Shown: positions 8,449-17,387, numbered from the stretch's first letter. The stretch: 64,000 nucleotides of DNA from Methylobacterium phyllostachyos (GCF_900103445.1 NZ_FNHS01000020.1:23490-87489); one strand, 5' to 3'. Made by a program: numbers and translations. The notes: generated by a model from the sequence alone, not told the origin.

Positions 8449-9350
8449 TGGCCAGCGCCAGCTACGACGCCCGCCGGGGCGAGCTCACCACCTATTTCGA
8501 CCGCACCGCGGTCGAGGCGTGGTCGCGCCTGACCTCGGACGCCCCGGTCAGCCGGATCCGCGCCACCGTGCGGGCCGGGCGCGACGCCATGCGGGCGACG
8601 CTGCTCTCCTGGTTGCCGGCCGACATGACGGGCCTGCGCCTGCTCGACGCCGGCTGCGGCACCGGGGCGCTCAGCGTCCAGGCGGCGCGGCGCGGCGCTG
8701 AGGTGGTGGCGATCGACGTCTCGCCGACGCTGATCGGGCTGGCGCAGGAGCGGCTGCCGGCGATCCCCGGGGCCGGACGCATCGAGTTCCGGGTGGGCGA
8801 CATGCTCGATCCCGGGCTCGGCCAGTTCGACCACGTGGTGGCGATGGATTCGCTGATCCATTACCGCGCCGCCGACATCGCCCGGGCGCTGGCGGTTCTA
8901 GGTGCGCGCACGGACGGCTCGGTGCTGTTCACCGTGGCCCCGCGCACGGCGTTGCTGACGCTGATGCACGCGGCTGGAAAGTTCTTTCCGCGCGGCGATC
9001 GCTCGCCGGCGATCGTGCCGGTGACCGAGGGCGGGCTGCGGCGGCGCATTTCGTCCGAACGCGCCCTCGACGGCTTCGCCTGGGCGCAGAGCCATCGGAT
9101 TAACAGCGGGTTCTATCTCTCGAACGCGGTGGCGCTCACGCGAACCCTCCCTCCCCCCTCTGCGGGGGAGGGTACCCTGCGCAGCAGGGGGGGAGAGGGG
9201 AACACGGCTCCCGGAAGTGGCGAGAGCCTTCATGAAGGCCGCGCCGGTTCCTGCACCGGCGCTCCCCTCTCCCGACCCCTGCTGACGCAGGGGCCTCCCT
9301 CCCCCGCAGAGGGGGGAGGGAGCCCATCGGGGACGGGGGTGCGATCATGA
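8448..9350 (+). CDS. bchM: Magnesium protoporphyrin IX methyltransferase BchM, with translated repeat tail
   Basis: BchM transfers a methyl group from SAM to the Mg-protoporphyrin IX propionate. The class I methyltransferase core shows the SAM motif LDAGCGTGALS at about residues 65-75 and DHVVAMDSLIHY. Family similarity ends at SHRINSGFYLSNAVALTR, about residue 230. About 70 further residues, rich in Pro, Gly and Ser, are translated from the type A palindromic element at 9146-9322. The extended frame ends exactly on the lhaA start (ATGA), so coupling is kept despite the element. The total of 300 aa is unusually long for BchM. Confidence 0.93.
   Translation: MASASYDARRGELTTYFDRTAVEAWSRLTSDAPVSRIRATVRAGRDAMRATLLSWLPADMTGLRLLDAGCGTGALSVQAARRGAEVVAIDVSPTLIGLAQERLPAIPGAGRIEFRVGDMLDPGLGQFDHVVAMDSLIHYRAADIARALAVLGARTDGSVLFTVAPRTALLTLMHAAGKFFPRGDRSPAIVPVTEGGLRRRISSERALDGFAWAQSHRINSGFYLSNAVALTRTLPPPSAGEGTLRSRGGEGNTAPGSGESLHEGRAGSCTGAPLSRPLLTQGPPSPAEGGGSPSGTGVRS
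9146..9322. repeat. Type A palindromic element, copy 1 (inside bchM)
   Basis: Two nearly complementary arms of about 55 bases (9146-9201 and 9261-9322) flank a central part of about 60 bases. Each arm contains CTCCCTCCCCCCTCTGCGG and GGGAGAGGGG or their complements. The centre contains CTTCATGAAGGC, also present in the copy at 37097. The whole element is in the open bchM frame and encodes peptides such as LPPPSAGEGTLRS and APLSRPLLTQ. Confidence 0.9.
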
Positions 9351-10774
9351 CCGCATCCAAAAAACTCACCACCGCCCTGATGCGCCTCGGCCCCGCGGTG
9401 CTTCCCTTCGCGGATGCCGCCACCGTCGAGCTGCCGCTGGGCCGTCTGCTCCGCCTCGCCCTGTTCCAGGTCACCGTCGGCATGGCGGCGGTGCTGCTCA
9501 TCGGCACGCTCAACCGCGTGATGATCGTCGAACTCGGCGTCCCGGCCTGGATCGTCGCGATGATGCTGGCGCTGCCGCTGGTCTTCGCCCCCCTGCGGGC
9601 GCTGGTCGGCTTCCGGTCCGACACGCACCGCTCAGTGCTGGGCTGGCGGCGGGTGCCCTATATCTGGTTCGGCACGCTGCTCCAGTTCGGCGGGCTGGCG
9701 ATCATGCCGTTCGCCCTGCTGATCCTGTCGGGCGACACGACGGGGCCGCTCTGGGTCGGCGACCTCGCGGCGGCGCTCGCCTTCCTGCTGGTCGGCGCAG
9801 GGCTTCACACGACCCAGACCGTGGGGCTGGCGCTCGCCACCGACCTCGCCCCCGCGCATGCCCGGCCGAAGGTGGTGGCTTTGCTCTGCGCGGCGCTCCT
9901 GTTCGGCATGATGGCGAGCGCCGTACTCTTCGGCCTGTTCCTCGCGCATTTCTCGCCGGTGCGGCTGATTCAGGTGATCCAGGGCGCCGCCTTGCTCACC
10001 ATCATCCTCAACGGCTTCGCCCTGTGGAAGCAGGAGCCGCGCGATCCCAATCGGGGCCGCGACGTGCCGCAGCGCGACTTCCGCGCCTCCTGGCGGGCCT
10101 ATGCCGGGCAGGGCACCGCCCGGCGCCGGCTCGTGGCGATTGGGCTCGGCACGGCCGGCTTCTCGATGCAGGACATCCTGCTCGAGCCCTATGGCGGCCA
10201 GATCCTTCACCTCTCCGTGGGAGCGACGACGGCGCTCACCGCGCTGCTCGCCGCCGGCGGCGCGCTCGGCCTGCTGATCGCGGCCCGCTGGCTCAACCGC
10301 GGCGGCGACCCGTTCCGTGTGTCGGCGGTCGGCGTCGGGATCGGCATCCTGGCCTTCTCGGCGGTGGTGTTCGCAGCACCTCTCGCCTCGGCCGATCTGT
10401 TCGCAGCAGGCGTCAGCCTGATCGGCCTCGGCGGCGGCCTGTTCGCCCACGGCACGCTCACCGCCTCGATGAACCGCGCCGGCCCCGAGGATACCGGCCT
10501 CGCCCTTGGCGCCTGGGGCGCGGTGCAGGCGACCGCGGCCGGCCTGTCGATCGCCGCGAGCGGCCTCGTGCGCGATGTCGGCGGCGCCATCGCCCAGTCG
10601 GGCGTGCTCGGCGAGGGCATGAACGAGCCCGCCATCGGCTACCTCATCGTCTACCACATCGAGATCGCCCTCCTGTTCGCGGCCCTCCTCGCCCTGGGGC
10701 CGCTGGTGCGAGAGGACGCGCGGGCAGAGACACAACTCCGGCTCGGCGGCGATCTTGCCGGCCGGACGGCCTGA
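9347..10774 (+). CDS. lhaA: LhaA/PucC-family light-harvesting assembly transporter
   Basis: This 475-aa protein has about twelve predicted membrane segments and belongs to the PucC/LhaA (bacteriochlorophyll delivery) branch of the major facilitator superfamily, which assists assembly of LH1/LH2. Typical stretches are FRSDTHRSVLGWRRVPYIWFGTLLQFGG and DILLEPYGGQILHLSVGATTALTA (read in parts). Its position between bchM and puhA is the usual place for lhaA in alphaproteobacterial clusters. ATG 9347 overlaps the bchM stop. Substrate transport has not been shown in general; assembly factor is the safer description. Confidence 0.92.
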   Translation: MTASKKLTTALMRLGPAVLPFADAATVELPLGRLLRLALFQVTVGMAAVLLIGTLNRVMIVELGVPAWIVAMMLALPLVFAPLRALVGFRSDTHRSVLGWRRVPYIWFGTLLQFGGLAIMPFALLILSGDTTGPLWVGDLAAALAFLLVGAGLHTTQTVGLALATDLAPAHARPKVVALLCAALLFGMMASAVLFGLFLAHFSPVRLIQVIQGAALLTIILNGFALWKQEPRDPNRGRDVPQRDFRASWRAYAGQGTARRRLVAIGLGTAGFSMQDILLEPYGGQILHLSVGATTALTALLAAGGALGLLIAARWLNRGGDPFRVSAVGVGIGILAFSAVVFAAPLASADLFAAGVSLIGLGGGLFAHGTLTASMNRAGPEDTGLALGAWGAVQATAAGLSIAASGLVRDVGGAIAQSGVLGEGMNEPAIGYLIVYHIEIALLFAALLALGPLVREDARAETQLRLGGDLAGRTA

Positions 10775-10792
10775 GACACGGGGAGTTCCACC

Positions 10793-11572
10793 ATGCCAAC
10801 CGGCGCACTCACGGGTTACGTCGACGTCGCCCAGGTCGTGCTCTACGCCTTCTTCATCTTCTTCGCGGGGCTGGTCTTCTGGCTCCGCCGGGAGGACCGG
10901 CGCGAGGGTTACCCCCTGGAGAACGAGGCGGTCGGGCGCCGCAAGTCGGACGATCCGTTCCTGATCCCCCGCTCGAAGGCGTTCCACCTGCCGGGCGGCG
11001 AGACCACCTACGCGCCGCAGACGGTCCATGGCCGCGACGACATCGAGACCGGCATCCCCGCCCGCAAGGTCGAGCCCTGGCCGGGCGCCCCCTACGAGCG
11101 GACGGAATCCTCGCTCCAAGCCGGCGTCGGCCCCGGCTCCTGGGTGCTCCGGCACGATGTCCATGACAGGACCTGGGACAACGAGATCCGGATCGTGCCC
11201 CTGCGAGTGGCGACGAACTTCGTCGTCCACGAGGACGGCCCGAACCCGATCGGCATGACGGTGTTCGGCACCGACAACGCCGTGGCGGGCGTCGTCAGCG
11301 ACGTCTGGGTGGATCGCGGCGAGTCGCTGATCCGCTACTATGAGGTCGAACTCCCCACGGGCGGCCGCCGCCTGATGCCCACCACCTTCTGCCGGGCCGG
11401 CGGCTTCACCAAAACGGTCAAGTCCGAGGCGCTGCTCGCCAGCCAGTTCGCCGACATCCCCACCACCCGCGACCCCGACAGCGTGACCTTCCTCGAGGAG
11501 GAGCGGATCATGTCGTATTTCGGCGCCGGCACGCTCTACGCCACGCCGGCCCGCGCGGAGCCCCTGATATGA
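10793..11572 (+). CDS. puhA: Photosynthetic reaction centre H subunit PuhA
   Basis: PuhA caps the cytoplasmic face of the L/M reaction-centre core and tunes proton delivery to QB. The 259-aa product has one N-terminal membrane helix (about residues 12-30), followed by the cytoplasmic domain with RREDRREGYPLE and IPARKVEPWPGAPYERTE. GGGGAG lies 8 bases before the ATG. The puf genes for the L and M subunits are not in this window. The stop overlaps the puhB start. Confidence 0.95.
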   Translation: MPTGALTGYVDVAQVVLYAFFIFFAGLVFWLRREDRREGYPLENEAVGRRKSDDPFLIPRSKAFHLPGGETTYAPQTVHGRDDIETGIPARKVEPWPGAPYERTESSLQAGVGPGSWVLRHDVHDRTWDNEIRIVPLRVATNFVVHEDGPNPIGMTVFGTDNAVAGVVSDVWVDRGESLIRYYEVELPTGGRRLMPTTFCRAGGFTKTVKSEALLASQFADIPTTRDPDSVTFLEEERIMSYFGAGTLYATPARAEPLI

Positions 11573-12219
11573 GCGGCGATTTCCTCCCCGAGGGCACCCC
11601 GCGGGGGCTGCCCGGCCCGCTCCCGGCGGGCGAGCGCATCCTGTGGCAGGGATCGCCCACCACCACGGGTCTGCTGGTCCGGGTGTTCCACGCCCGCCTC
11701 GTGGTCGCATGGTTCGGCGCCTGCGCCCTGGCCTTCGTCCTCGCGGCGGGGTCGCCCGGCGCGGCGCTGAAGGTCGTGCTGCCGACCCTGGTGATCGGCG
11801 CGGGCGGGGTGGCCCTGCTCGGGCTGCTCGCGTGGCTGACCCACCGCACCACGCTCTACACGATCACCAATCGCCGGATCGTGTTGCAGGCCGGCATTGC
11901 CCTGCCGGTGACCCACAACCTGCCCTTCACGCAGATCGACACTGCGGCGTTGCGCGCCTTCACGGATGGCACCGGCGACCTGCCGCTGCGGTTGCGGCCG
12001 GGCCTGCGTATCGCCTACCTTCAGCTCTGGCCGCATGCCCGGCCCTGGCATCTGTCGCGGACCGAGCCCATGCTGCGGTCCGTGCCGAACGCCGACGCCG
12101 CGGCGGCCGTGCTGGGACAGGCGCTCGCCGCCCATGCCGACGGCGCCGCGCCGCCGGTCCGGGTGGCGCGTCTCGGCCCGGCGAACGAGAATCCCGGTCG
12201 CCTCGTCGCGGCCGAGTAG
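11569..12219 (+). CDS. puhB: Photosynthetic complex assembly protein PuhB
   Basis: PuhB is a membrane protein with a PH-like domain needed for efficient reaction-centre assembly. The product is 216 aa, with ERILWQGSP near the N-terminus, two or three hydrophobic segments (about 48-95), and the PH-domain signature YTITNRRIVLQ. It follows puhA with a 4-base overlap and precedes puhC by ten bases. The tail after about residue 195 is low complexity. Confidence 0.92.
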   Translation: MSGDFLPEGTPRGLPGPLPAGERILWQGSPTTTGLLVRVFHARLVVAWFGACALAFVLAAGSPGAALKVVLPTLVIGAGGVALLGLLAWLTHRTTLYTITNRRIVLQAGIALPVTHNLPFTQIDTAALRAFTDGTGDLPLRLRPGLRIAYLQLWPHARPWHLSRTEPMLRSVPNADAAAAVLGQALAAHADGAAPPVRVARLGPANENPGRLVAAE

Positions 12220-12229
12220 GGAGGGGACG

Positions 12230-12730
12230 ATGGGCGAGCGGGCGGATCACGCCGGCCGAACACCGGTTCGGGTTGCCGCTGGGCCGGCACCGGCGCTGCT
12301 GATGATCGGCGCCGGTGCGCTGATGGGCTTCACCATGCTGGCGGTCCTGATCGGCCGCAGCGAGGGGGTCGGGCTCGTCGCCCTGCCGCCGGCCAAGCCC
12401 GTGGCGCAGCTCGAATTCCGGGCCGAGGATCAGGTCGACGGCTCGATCGCCCTGCGCAACGTCGCCGACCAGAAGATCGTCGCTTGGATCCACCCCGGCG
12501 AGGATGGATTCCTGCGGGGGACGTTGCGGGGCTTGGCCCAGGCCCGCCAGCGCGACGGCCTCGGGCCGGAAAAACCCTTCAGCCTGACCCGCTACGATGA
12601 CGGCCGCCTAGCGCTCGCCGACGAGGCCACCGGCCGCCGGGTGCCGCTCGAAGCCTTCGGGCCGACCAATGCCGGCGCCTTCGCCCGGCTGATGCCCGCC
12701 GCAGGCGCGCCCGCCACGGAGACGCGGTGA
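12230..12730 (+). CDS. puhC: Photosynthetic complex assembly protein PuhC
   Basis: PuhC is a bitopic membrane protein that helps organise the RC-LH1 core. The 166-aa product has one membrane helix at about 20-40, then a periplasmic domain with FRAEDQVDGSIALR and a GEDGFLRGTLRGLA segment typical of the family. A ribosome site (GGGAGGGGAC) immediately precedes ATG 12230, so the longer upstream open frame is not used. The stop overlaps the start of the next small gene. Confidence 0.9.
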   Translation: MGERADHAGRTPVRVAAGPAPALLMIGAGALMGFTMLAVLIGRSEGVGLVALPPAKPVAQLEFRAEDQVDGSIALRNVADQKIVAWIHPGEDGFLRGTLRGLAQARQRDGLGPEKPFSLTRYDDGRLALADEATGRRVPLEAFGPTNAGAFARLMPAAGAPATETR

Positions 12731-13026
12731 TGGGCCTGTTCGGCAGCCGCACCGTCACCGTGCCCTGCACGGTCGAGATCGAGCAGACGCCCGAGAGCCT
12801 GCACGCGCACGTGACCCTCGATGCCGGCTTCGACATCGAGCCCGGCGACGAAGTCCAGGTTCACGACGCGCCGACGTCGGTGCCCTACGGCGAGCGGCTC
12901 ACCGTCCGCCGCACCGCCACCGTCACCCGGGCCGGTCCGCTGGAGCGGGCCTGGACCAAGCTCATCGCCCATCTCGAGCTGACCGAACTCTACGAGGTCA
13001 GCTTTTCCGAGAGGAGGAAGCTGTGA
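12730..13026 (+). CDS. Conserved small protein of the puh-acsF interval, function unknown
   Basis: The product is 98 aa: MGLFGSRTVTVPCTVEIEQT near the start and HLELTELYEVSFSERRKL at the end. It has no signal peptide or membrane segment and looks like a small soluble beta-rich protein. A gene of this size occurs at this place, between puhC and acsF, in many alphaproteobacterial photosynthesis clusters, so it is a real conserved gene without assigned function. The start may be ATG 12730 or the adjacent GTG 12727. Its stop overlaps the GTG of acsF, so it may be produced stoichiometrically with the cyclase. Confidence 0.8.
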   Translation: MGLFGSRTVTVPCTVEIEQTPESLHAHVTLDAGFDIEPGDEVQVHDAPTSVPYGERLTVRRTATVTRAGPLERAWTKLIAHLELTELYEVSFSERRKL

Positions 13027-14111
13027 ACGCTCCCGTCGCGCCCCCCACCGGCCAGCCGATTCCGAAGAACCCGGTCAACGAATCGACCAAGGCCGCCCAG
13101 GAGACGACCTTCCTCAGCCCGCGCTTCTACACGACCGATTTCGACGAGCTCGACCGCACCAACGTCGAGCCGGTGCGGCGCGACTGGGACATCCTGATCG
13201 CCGAGCTGCGCGCCGACCCGAACAAGCGCCACTTCACCCGCAACGAAGAGTTCGACTGCGACCTGTCGCGGATGGAGCCCGAGCTGCGGAAGGAGTTTTT
13301 GGATTTTCTTGTCTCTTCCATCACGGCCGAGTTTTCCGGCTGCGTGCTCTACGCCGAGATGCGCAAGCGCGCCAAGAACAAGGACATCAAGGAGCTGTTC
13401 GGTTTCATGAGCCGCGACGAGGCGCGCCACGCCGGCTTCATCAACGACACGCTCAAGGATTTCGGCATCGGCGTGGACTTAGGCTTCCTGACCAAGTCCA
13501 AAAAATACACGTTCTTCCGGCCGAAGTTCATCTTCTACGCCACCTACCTCTCCGAAAAGATCGGCTACGCCCGCTACATCACGATCTTCCGTGAGTTGGA
13601 GCGGCACCCAGAGCGGCGCATCCACCCAATCTTCAAGTGGTTCGAACTCTGGTGCAACGACGAGTTCCGCCACGGCGAGGCCTTCGCGCTGCTGATGCGG
13701 GCGAACCCGAAGCTGACCAGCGGCGTGAACCGCTATTGGATCCGGTTCTTCCTGCTTGCGGTCTTCGCCACGATGTACGTGCGCGACCATCACCGCCCGG
13801 CCTTCCACGCGGCCCTCGGCGTCGATCCCAGCGACTACGATTTCAAGGTCTTCCGGATCACCTCGGAGATCTCCCGCCAGACCTTCCCGCTGGAGCTCGA
13901 CCTCGACAATCCGAAGTTCAAGGCGGGGCTCGACCGGCTGCTCGCCTGCTCCCGGACGATCGCCGACGCCAAGGCGAAGGGTGGGCTCATCGGCAAGGTG
14001 CAGCACGGCGTGCAGGTGCTGCGCGCGGCCGTGACCTTCGCCCGGCTCTATTGCCTCCCCGTCAAGGCCAACGCCCTGCCGGCCGACATTCGCCTCCAGC
14101 CGGTCTGGTAG
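13023..14111 (+). CDS. acsF: Mg-protoporphyrin IX monomethyl ester oxidative cyclase AcsF
   Basis: AcsF is the diiron, oxygen-dependent enzyme that closes the isocyclic E ring to give protochlorophyllide. The product is 362 aa. The ferritin-like ligands are visible in ITAEFSGCVLYAEM, MSRDEARHAGFIND and CNDEFRHGEAFAL (E...DExRH...DEFRH pattern). The start is GTG, overlapping the preceding stop and preceded by GAGAGGAGG. Alphaproteobacterial AcsF normally needs the small auxiliary subunit BciE, which I do not see next to it. Presence of acsF and apparent absence of bchE in this cluster suggest aerobic pigment synthesis. Confidence 0.96.
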   Translation: MNAPVAPPTGQPIPKNPVNESTKAAQETTFLSPRFYTTDFDELDRTNVEPVRRDWDILIAELRADPNKRHFTRNEEFDCDLSRMEPELRKEFLDFLVSSITAEFSGCVLYAEMRKRAKNKDIKELFGFMSRDEARHAGFINDTLKDFGIGVDLGFLTKSKKYTFFRPKFIFYATYLSEKIGYARYITIFRELERHPERRIHPIFKWFELWCNDEFRHGEAFALLMRANPKLTSGVNRYWIRFFLLAVFATMYVRDHHRPAFHAALGVDPSDYDFKVFRITSEISRQTFPLELDLDNPKFKAGLDRLLACSRTIADAKAKGGLIGKVQHGVQVLRAAVTFARLYCLPVKANALPADIRLQPVW

Positions 14112-14112
14112 A

Positions 14113-14907
14113 ATGGGGACCTACGCCGCTCCGGTGCTCTACGCGGTTCTGCTCTGGTGGTTCTCCACCGGGCTGATCCTGCTGCTCGACCATGCGCCGC
14201 GGCGCACGCACCCGTGGAGCATGGCCGGCGCGACGCTGCTCCTCGCCGCCGCCCTGGTGGCGATCCGGACCAGCGCCGGGGATACGAGTGCCACGGGGGC
14301 CTACACGGCCTTCACGGCGGCGCTGGCCGTCTGGGGCTGGCAGGAGATGAGCTACTATATGGGCTTCCTGTCGGGCCCCCGGCCGGTCGCCTGCGCGCCG
14401 GGTCTGCGCGGCATGGACCGGTTCTTCGCGGCGCTCGCCACCAGCCTGTGGCACGAATTCGCCATCGTGATCGGCGGTCTCGCGATCCTGGCGCTCGTCT
14501 GGGGCAGCCCGAACCGCTTCGCCCTCTGGACCTACGGCGCCCTGGTGGTGATGAACCTCTCGGCGCGGCTCAACCTGTTCCTCGGGGTGCGCAACCTCCA
14601 CGCCGAGTTCCTGCCGGACCATCTCGGCTATCTCGCCTGCTACCTGTCGCGGAAGCCGATGAACCTGCTGTTCCCGGTCTCGGTGAGCCTCGGCACCATC
14701 GCGGCGGCGCTCCTCGGACGCGCGGCTTTGGGCGCCGACCTTTTGGAACACGAGCTGATCGGCTTCACGGTGCTGGCGACGCTGACCGCCCTTGCCACCC
14801 TGGAGCACTGGTTCCTGATGCTGCCGCTGCCCTCCGCGGAGCTGTGGCGCTGGAGCCTGCCGGCCCGGGCATCCGGGGAGGCGGTCAGACCGCCGGATCA
14901 CGTCTAA
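14113..14907 (+). CDS. puhE: Photosynthetic complex assembly protein PuhE
   Basis: PuhE is a polytopic membrane protein that negatively modulates bacteriochlorophyll production in Rhodobacter. The 264-aa product has about seven hydrophobic segments. Family stretches include VWGWQEMSYYMGFLSGPR and SARLNLFLGVRNLHAEFLP. It begins one base after the acsF stop, and the order acsF-puhE-hemA is the usual one. Confidence 0.9.
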   Translation: MGTYAAPVLYAVLLWWFSTGLILLLDHAPRRTHPWSMAGATLLLAAALVAIRTSAGDTSATGAYTAFTAALAVWGWQEMSYYMGFLSGPRPVACAPGLRGMDRFFAALATSLWHEFAIVIGGLAILALVWGSPNRFALWTYGALVVMNLSARLNLFLGVRNLHAEFLPDHLGYLACYLSRKPMNLLFPVSVSLGTIAAALLGRAALGADLLEHELIGFTVLATLTALATLEHWFLMLPLPSAELWRWSLPARASGEAVRPPDHV

Positions 14908-15019
14908 GTCAGAGGATCACAGCCGGGCGGCGCACGTCCACCAATCTGGAACTGGTCTTGTGCGAAATCCGGTGTCACAGGCGGGATCAACCCGCATCGG
15001 GGATTCGGGGAGAGGCGAC

Positions 15020-16237
15020 ATGGACTACGAAAAGTTCTTCGGGGCTGAGATCGCCGGACTCCACCGGGAGGGCCGCTACCGGGTCTTCACCGACCTCGAG
15101 CGCCATGCCGGCAACTTCCCGCACGCCACCCATCACCACGCGGGCGGCACCCGGCCGGTGACGGTCTGGTGCTCGAACGATTATCTCGGCATGGGCCAGC
15201 ACCCGACGGTCACCGGGGCGATGCACGAGGCGATCGACCGCTGCGGCGCGGGCGCCGGCGGCACCCGCAACATCTCGGGCACCAACCACTACCACGTGCT
15301 CTTGGAGCGGGAACTCGCCGACCTCCACGGCAAGGAAGCGGCGCTTCTGTTCACCTCCGGCTACGTGTCGAACTGGGCCGCCCTCGGGACGCTCGCCTCG
15401 CGCCTGCCGAACTGCGCGGTTTTTTCGGACTCCGAGAACCATGCCTCGATGATCGAGGGCATCCGGTTCTCCCGCGCCGAGCGCCACATTTTTCGTCACA
15501 ACGACCCGGAGGACCTGAACCGCAAGCTCGGCCTGATCGACCCAGCCCGGCCGAAGCTGGTGGCGTTCGAGTCGGTCTACTCGATGGACGGCGACATCGC
15601 GCCGATCGCCGAGATCTGCGACGTGGCCGAGGCCCACGGGGCGCTCACCTATCTCGACGAGGTCCACGCGGTCGGCCTCTACGGGGCGCGCGGCGGCGGC
15701 ATCTCGGAGCGGGACGGCGTCGCCCACCGGCTCGACGTGATCGAGGGCACGCTCGGCAAGGCGTTCGCGGTCCATGGCGGCTACATCACGGCCTCCGAGA
15801 AGCTGTGCGACTTCGTGCGCAGCTTCGCCTCGGGCTTCATCTTCACGACCTCGCTGCCGCCCGCTGTGGCGGCGGGCGCGGCGGCGTCGATCCGCCACCT
15901 GAAGGCGAGCGGCGCCGAGCGCGCCCGGCATCAGGAGCGGGTCGCGAAGGTCCGGCAGGCGCTGGAGGCCGCCGACATCCCGACCATGCCGAACGACAGC
16001 CACATCGTGCCGGTGATGGTCTGCGACCCCGTGCTCTGCAAGGGCATCTCCGACACGCTGCTCGACGAGTTCGGCATCTACGTGCAGCCGATCAACTACC
16101 CGACGGTCGCCCGCGGCACCGAGCGCCTGCGGATCACCCCGTCGCCGCTGCACAGCGATGCCGACATCGCCCATCTGGTCGAGGCGCTGACCACGATCTG
16201 GGGGCGGATCGGGCTCCGGCAGAAGGCGGCGGAGTAG
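15020..16237 (+). CDS. hemA: 5-aminolevulinate synthase (HemA)
   Basis: The PLP enzyme condenses glycine with succinyl-CoA to 5-aminolevulinate, the first step for heme, cobamide and bacteriochlorophyll. The product is 405 aa. K247 in EGTLGKAFAVHGGY is the PLP lysine; GAGAGGTRNISGTNHYHVLLE and YLDEVHAVGLYG are family motifs. ATG 15020 follows GGGGAGAGG. A gap of about 110 bases separates it from puhE, so it may have its own promoter. Its place in the photosynthesis cluster suggests pigment-linked expression; a second ALA synthase elsewhere is possible. Confidence 0.95.
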   Translation: MDYEKFFGAEIAGLHREGRYRVFTDLERHAGNFPHATHHHAGGTRPVTVWCSNDYLGMGQHPTVTGAMHEAIDRCGAGAGGTRNISGTNHYHVLLERELADLHGKEAALLFTSGYVSNWAALGTLASRLPNCAVFSDSENHASMIEGIRFSRAERHIFRHNDPEDLNRKLGLIDPARPKLVAFESVYSMDGDIAPIAEICDVAEAHGALTYLDEVHAVGLYGARGGGISERDGVAHRLDVIEGTLGKAFAVHGGYITASEKLCDFVRSFASGFIFTTSLPPAVAAGAAASIRHLKASGAERARHQERVAKVRQALEAADIPTMPNDSHIVPVMVCDPVLCKGISDTLLDEFGIYVQPINYPTVARGTERLRITPSPLHSDADIAHLVEALTTIWGRIGLRQKAAE

Positions 16238-16246
16238 GGCGCTCTT

Positions 16247-16356
16247 CCCTCCCCCTTGCGGGGAGGGGTAGGGGTGGGGGTGGTGCAGGAGGCACCGCTC
16301 CGCTTAATTCTGGACCACCCCCACCTCCGGCTCCTCCCCGCAAGGGGGAGGAGAGG
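16247..16356. repeat. Type B palindromic element, copy 1 (hemA-bchI)
   Basis: The arms contain CTCCCCCTTGCGGGGAGGGG (left, ending near 16267) and CTCCTCCCCGCAAGGGGGAG (right, 16331-16350). Next to them, GGGTGGGGGTGGTGCAGGAGGCAC pairs with CCACCCCCACC. The element lies between the hemA stop and the bchI start. Its right end supplies the only purine-rich, ribosome-site-like sequence ahead of bchI. Confidence 0.88.
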
Positions 16357-16376
16357 GGGCAGAGTGCGAGTTCTGC

Positions 16377-17387
16377 GTGCCCACCTTCCCCTTCTCGGCC
16401 ATCGTCGGCCAGGACGAGATGCGCCAGGCGCTGCTGATCGCGGCGGTGGACCCGGCGGTCGGCGGCGTGCTGGTCTTCGGCGACCGCGGCACCGGCAAGT
16501 CCACGGCGATCCGGGCGCTCGCCGCCCTGCTGCCGCCGATGCGGGCGGTGGTCGGCTGCCCGTACAATTGCGACCCCGACAGCCCAGCGGAATCCTGCCC
16601 GCACTGCGCGGAAGGAGCCCCGCGCAAAAGTCACAAAAAACCGGTGCCGGTGGTGGATCTGCCCCTCGGCGCCACCGAGGACCGGGTCGTCGGTACCCTC
16701 GATCTGGAGCGCGCGCTCGGGGCTGGCGTGAAGGCGTTCGAGCCGGGGCTGCTCGCCCGGGCCAACCGCGGGTTCCTGTACATCGACGAGGTGAACCTGC
16801 TGGAGGATCATCTCGTGGACCTGCTGCTCGACGTGGCGGCCTCGGGCGTCAACACGGTCGAGCGCGAAGGGCTGTCGCTGCGCCATCCGGCGCGGTTCGT
16901 GCTGGTCGGGTCCGGCAACCCGGAGGAGGGGGAGTTGCGCCCGCAGCTCCTCGACAGGTTCGGGCTGGCCTGCGAGGTCGCGACCCCGAAGGACATCCCG
17001 ACCCGCATCGCGGTGGTGCGCGCCCGCGACGCCTACGAGCGCGACCCGGAGGGGTTCTGCGCGGCGCGGGCAGGGGATGAGCGGAAGATCCAAAAACGAA
17101 TCCTGCTGGCGCGGGAGCGTCTGCCGTCCGTGACCGTGCCGGATGCCGCCCTGGAGCGCGCGGCGCGGCTCTGCCTCGCGCTGGGGACGGATGGTTTGCG
17201 CGGCGAGCTGACCCTGATGCGCACCGCCCGGGCGCTCGCCGCCCTCGACGGCGCCGAGACGGTCACAGACGATCACCTCCGCCGCATCGCCCCAGCCGCC
17301 CTGCGCCACCGGCTGCGGCGCAACCCACTCGACGAATCCGGCTCCACGGCCCGGGTGGAACGGGCCCTGGCGGAGGTGTTTGCGTGA
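16377..17387 (+). CDS. bchI: Magnesium chelatase AAA+ ATPase subunit BchI
   Basis: BchI is the motor subunit of Mg-chelatase and forms a complex with BchD that drives BchH. The product is 336 aa, with Walker A GDRGTGKST (K41), Walker B FLYIDEVNLL and SGNPEEGELRPQLLDRFGL. The start is GTG 16377, 20 bases after the type B palindromic element; no clear ribosome site is seen closer. The stop overlaps the GTG start of bchD. Confidence 0.95.
   Translation: MPTFPFSAIVGQDEMRQALLIAAVDPAVGGVLVFGDRGTGKSTAIRALAALLPPMRAVVGCPYNCDPDSPAESCPHCAEGAPRKSHKKPVPVVDLPLGATEDRVVGTLDLERALGAGVKAFEPGLLARANRGFLYIDEVNLLEDHLVDLLLDVAASGVNTVEREGLSLRHPARFVLVGSGNPEEGELRPQLLDRFGLACEVATPKDIPTRIAVVRARDAYERDPEGFCAARAGDERKIQKRILLARERLPSVTVPDAALERAARLCLALGTDGLRGELTLMRTARALAALDGAETVTDDHLRRIAPAALRHRLRRNPLDESGSTARVERALAEVFA

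Noticed and set aside
14940..15000. TGT...ACA pairs upstream of hemA as a PpsR site
   Set aside because: The spacing between TGT and ACA is 15 rather than 12, and the flanking bases do not fit the consensus.
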